Shown here: positions 55,759 through 64,000 of the stretch, piece by piece
Layout of the letters: each line of letters starts with the position of its first letter
Numbering within the stretch: the first letter of the stretch is position 1
Assembly (NCBI RefSeq): GCF_029633865.1
Contig: NC_079213.1
Location: forward strand, 95,763,320-95,827,319
DNA: 64,000 nucleotides
From: Lampris incognitus
Lineage: Eukaryota > Chordata > Actinopteri > Lampriformes > Lampridae
Reading direction: 5' to 3'
Notes under the pieces: generated by a model
The model's input: the letters and a program-made list of their open reading frames with translations, nothing else
What the model was told of the DNA's origin: nothing
The model's database searches: none
Position numbers and translations under genes: made by a program

Positions 55759-56058
55759 TGGAGCGGTTAACTATGTCGCTTGCGGTGCCGAATACACGAG
55801 TTCGCGCCCCGGCTGTGACGGTCCGGTCGGTCTGACCCCGAATTCGCTACATTGGTGTCAGAAGCGGGATGCGCGCGGACGCCCTTCCCGAAGGAAGGGG
55901 ACAATGTAACGATCACAGATGAATGGGCTCGGTAGCCCTTGACTAGCGGGTCGGACCCTTAAATCGATCAGTTAACGTTGTCACCCCACGGTGCGGGAAA
56001 ATCCGAGTTCGCGTCCCGGCTGTTACAGTCCGGCCAGGCTGCTCCCGAATTCGCTACA
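55759..56058 (+). mobile_element. Plus-strand TRIM copy, 5' LTR truncated
   Basis: The 5' LTR remnant is 55759-55851, with 'gagttcgcgccccgg' around the B-box, ending 'cgctaca'. Primer-binding site TGGTGTCAGAAGCGGGAT at 55853-55870. Internal region of 53 bp. Purine tract 'gaaggaaggggacaa'. 3' LTR 55905-56058, starting TGTAACGATCACAG and ending 'gaattcgctaca'. It mirrors the minus copy at 55437-55758 as a near-perfect palindrome at the centre. Confidence 0.8.
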
Positions 56059-56171
56059 GTGAGCTGGAAGAAATGGCGTTTCATTTCATTTGTGTAAATA
56101 CTTGAGGTGACATGACAAATAAAGGTGTTCCTGATAGCATAGCATAAAATATAACATAACTTTCTTTCCGC
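56059..56171 (+). repeat. 3' tail of a short LINE-related repeat, ATAAC-type end
   Basis: 'gaagaaatggcgtttcattt' to 'gacaaataaaggtgttcctg' followed by 'atagcataaaatataacata'. It matches the 3' end of the element at 56172-56640 and is truncated on the left by the TRIM. Confidence 0.6.
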
Positions 56172-56645
56172 TTCCGGTATGGGAAGATGGCGGCGCGAAC
56201 TCATGTTTGCAGCAGCCTCACCCAGTACCGTCTATGCAGTGTCTTTGTCCATGTCTGCGTCTAATTTGTCTTCGTTTGATGGCTGGGACTGCTGGCGCTG
56301 GATCGGCTGGGAGAGCTTGGTCTGCTGCGTCCTGTGAGCCAATTAAGGGACCACGGCCCTGCGCGGAGCTGCGCCCGAAGAGGAAACACCGAGGGGGGTC
56401 TGACAGGACATGGAAGTGGGGCAGGCTAAGCTAATTGCTAGCCCACGCAGACCGGCAGTTCCGACAGTCATCCTGGACAGTGAAAAGATTTTTTGGGATA
56501 TGTTGAATATATGGGTTCTTGTAGCTTGGATATGTGTTTTTGTCTTTGCGTTGCACTGCTGTGGGCTGGGGGAAACGACATTTTGTTTCATTTTATGGAC
56601 GTAGAAATGAAATGACAGATAAATGTTCCTGCTCCCTGATAACAT
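56172..56645 (+). repeat. Short non-autonomous LINE-like element (5' UTR joined to 3' tail)
   Basis: It begins with 'ggtatgggaagatggcggcg' (YY1-like AAGATGGCGGC near 56181). It shares about 330 bp with 28250-28600, then passes to a 3' end 'gaaatgacagataaatgttc' with a long degenerate (CATAA)n tail. No ORF of size is present. It looks like an internally deleted LINE carrying promoter and 3' end only. Confidence 0.65.
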
Positions 56646-56905
56646 AGCATCGCATAAAACATAACATAACATAACATAACATAGTATAAAACATAACATA
56701 ACATAAAATAACGGCATAAACCAGAACACAGCATAAAACAACAGAGCATAAAATAACATAGCATAAAACATAACAGCATAAAACATAACATAACATTGTA
56801 TAACCTAACATAACATAACAGAGAATAAAACATAATATAACATAACATAAACAAACATAACATGACAAAACATAAAAAAACATAAAACATAACATACCTA
56901 ACACA
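56646..56905. repeat. Degenerate (ATAAC)n / (CATAA)n tail array
   Basis: About 260 bp of 'aaaacataacataac' variants forming the expanded tail of the preceding element. Frames on the - strand are Cys-Tyr-Val repeats and not genes. Confidence 0.85.
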
Positions 56906-57660
<755 letters not shown>

Positions 57661-57764
57661 TCCCACTGTAGTTGGGCTAAATATTGTCTATTATACTCTA
57701 TTGCTATATACTTAATTCCTGTATACCCTTGACTACTCTTATTTCTGTGTACATGTACACCTGC

Positions 57765-57797
57765 ACACACACACACATACACGCGCAGACACACACA

Positions 57798-57862
<65 letters not shown>
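57765..57862. repeat. (CA)n/(GCAC)n compound microsatellite
   Basis: CA tract, then about eight GCAC units, then CA tract. Confidence 0.95.
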
Positions 57863-57866
<4 letters not shown>

Positions 57867-58134
57867 GTAAGAAAAGCACTCTCTCCCTCTCCCACAAAAA
57901 CACTCAATGGAATGATTACCTGCCTTGCCACTCAGAGGCCATTTGCTGCTACCACAAAGCTGATTATCTCACCCTGACAGGAACTGTGTCTGTGGCTTTG
58001 CTTTGCTTTTTCTTTTTTTTTTTGCAAAAATGCCCACACACCTATTTGTAGAAATGTTACCTAGCTGGCATAAGCTGAACTGTATTTGTTTGTCTCTGTG
58101 TGTCTTTATGCATGTGTTTGTATGTGCTTGTCTG

Positions 58135-58137
<3 letters not shown>

Positions 58138-58201
<64 letters not shown>
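58138..58201. repeat. (TG)n microsatellite
   Basis: About 62 bp of TG repeats. The CA tract 280 bp upstream is its complement. Confidence 0.95.
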
Positions 58202-58203
<2 letters not shown>

Positions 58204-58963
58204 CTGAAGAGTATGAAGTGTGCATTAGGTGGGTGGGTGGGTGTTTGTTTGGAATGGAGGGATGGAAGAATGGAGGGAAGGATGACACAAACAGGGCAGA
58301 GTGGTAGGAGGCTGGTGTCAGGGCCCAACTCCCACTCCCAGGCTGGATGCAATATCTGACAGCTGACTGAGAGTCTGCAGGCCCCCTCTTTACACAGTAC
58401 CACCAAAAGGTCAGCACTTCAATCAGCTCCACTCTCTGGATTCCTCTCCCTCTCTCTTACTGCAGCGAACCTCAGCTCTCCCCCTTGATGCACACTTAGC
58501 CATGCTTGACCGCGCCTTGCAGGTGGAAATGTGGTTTTAGCACAGCACAGTTCAGGTCTGCAGTTGCAATGCTGTGATGCGTTGTATCTCTGTACTGTTG
58601 ATCTGTAGCATATTGTGCACAGCGCTCAATTAAGTTCAGCAGTGCGGTGCCACTTGACAATCATTCATGTTGGATTATATGTGTAATCCTGGTGCACAGT
58701 GTGGAAAATTGCTCTCCTCCAAATCATATTTGACTCTTCTCTTGAGCCGTTAAAAATGTCCAGTCCTTTAAACTTCCTTCAAACCATTCCTCCTTCATCT
58801 CTAATATGTTTTTCATACACCAAGGATGCTCAATGTTGTTCCATGAAGAAAGCAATGGGATATCTTTACCTCCTCTAAAATACACCATATAGAACATGAA
58901 ATGTATGTATAATTTATCCTTTTTTGGACAGAATTTATCATTTAGATATAATTCTTAACATAC
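58202..58963. other. No gene recognised
   Basis: Unique-looking sequence without a supported frame. It includes a short 'ggtgggtgggtg' and 'ggatggaagaatggagggaag' purine run. Confidence 0.5.
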
Positions 58964-58972
58964 AGAACCATG

Positions 58973-59378
58973 GCGGCCAGTAGCACAGTGGTTAGCGCGG
59001 TTGCCTCACAGTAAGAAGGTCCTGGGTTCAAGCCCTGGAGTAGTCCAACCTTGGGGGTTCTCCCTGGTCGTCCTCTGTGTGGAGTTTGCATGTTCTCCCC
59101 GTGTCCGCGTGGGTTTCCTCCGGGTGCTCCAGTTTCCTCCCCACGGTCCAAAGACATGTAGGTCAGGTGAATCGGCCATACTAAATTGTCCCTAAGTGTG
59201 ATTGTGTGTGTGCGCGCGTGTGCGTGTGTGTGTGTGTGTGTATGTCAGCCCTGTGATGGACTGGCAGCCTGTCCAGGGTGTCGCCCTGTCTGTTGCCCAA
59301 TGACTGCTGGGATAGGCTCCAGCATCCCTGCGACCCTGAGAGCAGGATAAGCGGTTTGGATAATGGATGGATGGATAT
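58973..59378 (+). repeat. Full-length tRNA-headed SINE-like repeat, 9-bp target duplication
   Basis: The head 'gtggttagcgcggttgcctc' (A-box-like) and 'gggttcaagccctgg' (B-box-like) are followed by a common fish body, an internal (TG)n/(CG)n at about 59200-59240, and an end 'ggataatggatggatggata'. It is bounded by AGAACCATG at 58964-58972 and 59379-59387. The same family as 12944-13350. Confidence 0.85.
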
Positions 59379-59387
59379 AGAACCATG

Positions 59388-60065
59388 ACTGATCATTATT
59401 TGTAGTAGTAGTTTTGTAATATGATGTAATTGATTTTCTATCAAACTTGCAATTCAGATGTATCTTTTTTTCTTTAATTCTAAGTTGGCGCTAACATGTG
59501 ATCTCTACAGATTGTTTGTAATATTGTTTGTAGTTATATGGTATTTCTAGCTAAAATAAAAAAATTACAATGCACATTTTGTAAAACAAAAACGTTCTCC
59601 TCTCATTCTTCTTCCATTACCGTTACCCTTTGGTTTTGTGCTTAGCTCAGTTTGTAATTTACTTGTTACACTTTCTTCCCCATAATTGCATCTGTGAAAT
59701 GAACAGGTTGCCCATGCTGGGAAAGGCTCAAATTATCATCAACACAAGGAGTAAAATGTCAACTGGCTGTGAAGTGCATCCTATGATTTTAGCGTCTAAA
59801 ACCAGAGGGTAAAAAGCACGCTGATATGAAAAGGATGAAGCACTTTGGTGATCAAGCATCCGCTGAGAGCCACTCATCAGCATTCAAGTCTGATGAGGTT
59901 AGCAGGGAGGTTGCACCATATAGTTACCATTAATAACACAGCCAATGGCGTGCATCAAACACACTCGAAACTACACTCCGGACTCAACAGCATTCAAACA
60001 TAAATATGGCACATCACGTGATGCTCCACGGCAGTTCACTGACTCAAGTTTGGGTCTTTGCTGGT
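59388..60065. other. No gene recognised
   Basis: AT-rich sequence. The frame at 59630-59812 has no support. Confidence 0.5.
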
Positions 60066-60080
60066 AAAATAAAGAAACTC

Positions 60081-60421
60081 CATCCGACATCCATTATCCA
60101 AGCCGCTTACCCTAATTAGGGTCGTGGGGATGCTGGAGCCTATCCCAGCAGTCATTGGCCGGCAGGTGGTGAGACACCCTGGACAGGCCGCCAGACCATC
60201 ACAGGGCCGACACATTCACACCTAGGCCCAATTTAGTACGGCCGATTCACCTGACCTACATGTCTTTGGACTGTGGGAGGAAACCGGATCACCCGGAGGA
60301 AACCCATGCAGACACCACACAGATGACGACCCGGGATGACTCCCCAAGGTTGTACAACCCCGGGGGTTCAAACCCAGGACCTTCTTGCTGTGACGCAACT
60401 GCGCTAACCACTGCACCACCC
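60081..60421 (-). repeat. tRNA-headed SINE-like repeat (- strand), 14-bp target duplication
   Basis: Reverse-orientation copy with tail 'ccatccgacatccattatcc' at 60081 and head 'gcagtggttagcgcagttgc' (reverse of 60385-60415). The (TG)n is almost absent, replaced by 'cacattcacaccta'. It is flanked by AAATAAAGAAACTC at 60067-60080 and 60422-60435. Confidence 0.85.
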
Positions 60422-60435
60422 AAATAAAGAAACTC

Positions 60436-63400
60436 TTGTGTCCTTATTCAAGGCATCGACACCATCTTTCATTTAATTGCTCACCATCTGAATTAAAGCT
60501 CTCACTGTGACAATTGAAACTACTTGAGAACAAGCCCACTGCTTTCCCCTGCTGACCTGTCTCAAAGACTGGGCCGAATCAGTTTTCCATATCTAAATTT
60601 GCCACAACACAGCTTATTGACTTGTCAGCAGGCTTTAGAGTTGCGCCTCAGGGTCACAAAAACAGACACAGATTCACCAACACCACACGTCTAGTCTGGA
60701 GAGCGCTCCTATCCCACAGCGTGTCTTTACAAGCATCTCTTTGTAACACACAGTGATGGGCTCAACGAATTCGGACTGCTGGATTCTCACAAAGCTGGCA
60801 GATAGCCACTATAGGATGACACTGTGGACTGTCATTACATGTCTCATGTGATGTTCGGCTGGACTTTAATTAAATTAGCATCCACGGTGGATGGAAAGGG
60901 ACAAATCCTCAGACCTCGTCAGTCCTAAAACCATGATGAGTGGCTCTTGGGTAAGGGCTCTACTGGATGCTCCATCCACCTTTTAATGGCAGCGCCCATC
61001 ACTTCATCTCTCTTACACTGATGCACAGCCCTTCAGCTCTCAGGTCACACATTTCATTTGTGAGGTACGTATTTTGTTGGTGAAGGTCGCTTGACAATTT
61101 AGAGATTGCACCGAGTGTGATGTTTGCTCTCACGATGAAGGAGGTGACATAATTGATTTAAACTAAAAAAAACAAACAAACAAAACAAACAAAAAACAAC
61201 AATTATTGACAAATGTGCATCTGTGCAAACTGTTTTCAGTCACTATTTCCAAATGGAAAAACAAAACAGTCCGGTCCATTACCGTGTCTCTTTTTTCTGA
61301 AGACCTGGGATGGAAACATTGATAGTCATCATTTTTTTTTTACAAAGTGACTGGCTATACAACTGAGGGAACAGAGCATGCCTTGTGGAGAGCATGTGGA
61401 GGTTCAACGCCTTGACTTTCGATGACAAGAGGCGTTGAAGCAAGATGAGGGACCGCTAGAACGATGGGTTTCAACGTCCCTTATCAGAAACCTGGATTAA
61501 ATGAGAAGTGGTGGTTTTGGCACAACTATTTCGTCTTGCATGTCTGGTGTGGTACAAACTCATGTCTGCAAGTATAGTCTCTTTTTCTCACATACACTAC
61601 CATTTTGGATTGTGCAGATATGATAGTGTGTGTGAGAGAGACTAAAAGCATCTGTGGGAGACATGTTAGTACGCATAGATGTGAGAGTATGTTGATGTAT
61701 ATAAGAGTATGAATTTGAGAATGAATTTCGGCCTAAACAGCCTCTTATACCTTGAGGCTGGCTGATGAGTAAGTGTGTGTGTGTGTTATGTGAACATCCT
61801 GTGTGTGCACGCATGCTGCTGGAATAGGAAAAGAGAACAGACAGCAGGATGTGGAAGACTTCAGAACTTGTTTTATTAATGGAAACTGACTGATATCCCA
61901 GTCTACCAGTAGACGTGGGCACAGATGTTCTTTTTTTATCATTGGAAAAAGATATTTCAACTTTTTTGGGAGTTATTAATCACATCTGTGAACTCAGCTG
62001 CCTGCAGCACACAATGAAAGATGGAAAAAACAATCCCATTAATTTACCTGAGTTTGAAAAACACCTTTGAGGGGGTTAAGCATGGATCAGTTTGGGTTTT
62101 CTGAAGCAAGTTGGTGATAGGCTTTCCAACACTGAAGTGGTTATTTGATTCTGACCTTGCAGGCAGGGATTTCTAAAGGTTTAAAGCTGCTTGTAAAGAT
62201 ATAGCACTAATGAGTTGAGAAACCAAGATCTGCCTGAATGAATGCATTAGAAAATAACTAGGTGCAGAAAGGAAAGTGTCCTTCTAGCATGTGCGCTCTA
62301 GAATGTTGATATTCAAAATAAATAAACTGGTCATGGCTTCAGCTTGAAAAGCCTCAAGCCTGCATGTTGATGATGCTGATGCTTTCTGGGGGATATCCTG
62401 GCTGCAACCTGCAGATATGAACCCCAAGAGAGGTCCAGCTTTCCACAGGATGGACAGTGAAGGACTACTTTTACCAGTACTGCCACAGTGGCCTGGGACT
62501 TTACTAAAATAAAGACAAGTGAGTCAATAAGATTAACTTAGATGAAATCCAAAGTTAGCTTATTGACTCAATAGTCTTTATTGGTTTTCAGTCTGAAGAC
62601 AGTAGCTACTAGATTAAGTGGATAACTGCAGCTGAATGCGTAACCAGGCCCAGGCTATGGTTAGACTATCTGATCCAGCCCAGGCTATGGTTAGGCTATC
62701 TGATCCAAACACCTGCCCTTCACAGAGTCAGCGCTGCACCAAACATCACATCGACTCTCTTTGACAATCACAAATGAACATCAGTCTCTTCTTTCTCTAA
62801 ACAATTAAATTAATCTTGCTATGTTTTATGCACAAATCCCATCCAATGTTCTTGACCTGTAGAAAGAAATGATTTTTCATCCTCCTTAGTTGTAATAAAA
62901 CATCTGGAAAAAGCTCTCAAAACCATTGAATGACCTTAAAAAAAAAACAAATTTATTATAGCTTTTGCCTGATATAAATACAGTATTGAATTCAGGTTAC
63001 CTTTTAAATTGTTCCCCATAATATTTTATCTTAATTTTTCAGATTGATGAAGTTTATTTTTCCTGTTTGTTGCACATTATCTTAGTGGTTAACTTTTATA
63101 ATATGCCATGTTTGAACTCTTAAAAGTTCTTGAATTTATTTTACACCAAAGAATAAAAATCTGCTCATATATTTTGTGTTGCTCATTTAGAGGGAAACCA
63201 CACCCCTGTAGATCTGTTGCAAGCAATTAGCCATTTCCAATGACCATCACCTTTCTGGTTAACACGGCATACGCATAGCTAAGTGAAAGAACTGTAGGCA
63301 GACGGTGAGACTTTACAGCAACCTCCAAGATAACCGAACTATGCAAAACCCCCTCCATGAGACGCGCCTGTGATGTCATCATGTTGATTCATACAACAAA

Positions 63401-63839
63401 CATGCCCTGCTAAACACCTTTCTGGCAAATCAGGAGCTTCAAAACAACGTCTGCAGCAGGCCTTCACATACCCACATGTGCAACCGCAACAGTGCATAAC
63501 CGCTCAGTGTTAACACGCCTAAGAGAAGTAAGCTCAATTAATAGGAAATCATAACTGGAAGTGGCTTGCTCGACAAATATGATAATATTTCACATTTCTT
63601 TTATTGAGTGGTGGTTTGATGAGAAGTCCTCATCCCTTAATCTGACTACAAACAGTACTGGTTTGTGGCAATTTATAGCAAGGACATCTACTGCCACCTA
63701 GTGGCAGAAAGGACAGTTGTCATATTAAGCGCCTATGTAATGTCTCCTGAATGTTGGGTTTACTTGATCATACGATTTGGACACATACCATCAAAATTGA
63801 TAGAGAGCAGGATAAAAACAAAACAAAACATAACCAGAT
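60436..63839. other. No gene recognised; small inverted and direct repeats at 62507-62706
   Basis: About 3.4 kb of unique-looking sequence. A hairpin with arms about 62507-62539 and 62551-62582 ('aataaagac..tgagtcaataag' and its complement) is followed by a two-unit direct repeat 'cccaggctatggttag.ctatctgatcca' (about 62649-62706). The frames 61560-61922 and 61745-61960 are unsupported. Confidence 0.5.
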
Positions 63840-63965
63840 AATTCCAAATACATTTATTGGTAATTTCATCCACTGTACAAAGCAAACGCTTGCGGTTACT
63901 GACTGACTGAGCTGGGAAACAGACAGCGATGGAGCATTTTCAGTTCCTTCAACACGAACGGTTAC
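63836..63965 (-). CDS. Possible terminal exon of a host gene entering from the right edge
   Basis: On the - strand a strong polypyrimidine tract ('ttttttctttttctctctct') and CCCAG end at 63966-63967. The exon would start GTAACC and continue to an AATAAA signal (complement of TTTATT at 63853-63858), about 110 bases later. One phase is open throughout; another gives an immediate or very early stop, so the coding part may be only a few residues with a short 3' UTR, as in many small housekeeping genes. The upstream exons are outside the window, so the gene cannot be named. Confidence 0.4.
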
Positions 63966-64000
63966 CTGGGAGAGAGAGAAAAAGAAAAAAGAAGTTCATT

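Noticed and set aside
63688..63708. CTCF-like motif 'ctgccacctagtggcag'
   Set aside because: Two mismatches to the CTCF core and the word is common in fish repeats; not strong enough to report.

Overview
This is a teleost-type nuclear genome window. It has long CA/TG, CT, AT and GATA microsatellites and fish-style tRNA-headed SINEs. It also carries an unusually varied set of mobile elements: Ty3/Gypsy, BEL/Pao, L1, L2, RTE-like LINEs, Tc1/mariner, ISL2EU and hAT remnants. There is no operon structure, no rRNA gene, no genuine tRNA gene and no CRISPR array. No complete host gene is visible. The only host-like signals are a CpG-rich promoter-like patch near 10.2-10.4 kb, an isolated + strand terminal exon near 21.4 kb, and a possible terminal exon entering from the right edge on the - strand (63.84-63.97 kb). 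Everything else with coding potential is transposon-derived.

Layout. 1-20.9 kb is mostly non-coding sequence. It holds microsatellites, an interleaved inverted-repeat block (1964-3083), a hairpin (5013-5171), a cluster of tRNA-like LTRs around a LINE fragment (6.3-7.5 kb), a Tc1-like transposon (11.28-12.47 kb) and SINEs (12.9-14.1 and 17.2-17.6 kb). 20.9-56.6 kb is a nested transposon island. A decayed BEL/Pao element (- strand, 20.9-27.8 kb) is split by an RTE-like LINE with an 18-bp target duplication. A decayed Gypsy (+ strand, from 28.7 kb) is split by an L1, by a solo-LTR-like segment and, inside its 3' LTR, by a block carrying a broken SWIM/YqaJ-nuclease gene that itself contains an L2 fragment. 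A nearly intact Gypsy (39.05-43.91 kb) sits inside a 188-bp tandem repeat. An almost intact ISL2EU transposon follows (46.21-48.54 kb). A second Gypsy (49.31-54.08 kb), with identical LTRs and one uninterrupted 1389-codon ORF, splits an older hAT-like gene. 56.6-64 kb returns to non-coding sequence with SINEs and microsatellites.

The most unusual system is a family of very small LTR retrotransposons whose LTRs (about 155 bp) contain a tRNA-like sequence with recognisable A- and B-box motifs. The copy at 54885-55313 has two LTRs beginning TG and ending CA, a primer-binding site matching the 3' end of tRNA-Leu one base after the 5' LTR, a purine-rich tract before the 3' LTR, only 117 bp between the LTRs, and a 4-bp target duplication (ATAG). 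Ten LTR copies lie in this window. Four of them form a palindrome of about 620 bp (55437-56058) in which the internal domain is only about 53 bp. This looks like a TRIM (terminal-repeat retrotransposon in miniature) with Pol III-like LTRs, analogous in concept to the plant Cassandra TRIMs with 5S-rRNA-like LTRs, but I know of no described vertebrate equivalent.

The elements probably interact. The TRIMs and short SINE-like repeats encode nothing and must rely on proteins from autonomous elements. The 49.3-54.1 kb Gypsy is the best candidate here for a recently active source of retroviral-type enzymes. Ages inferred from damage: BEL, Gypsy at 28.7 kb and the hAT gene are old; Gypsy at 39 kb is younger (3 LTR differences); Gypsy at 49.3 kb is the youngest.
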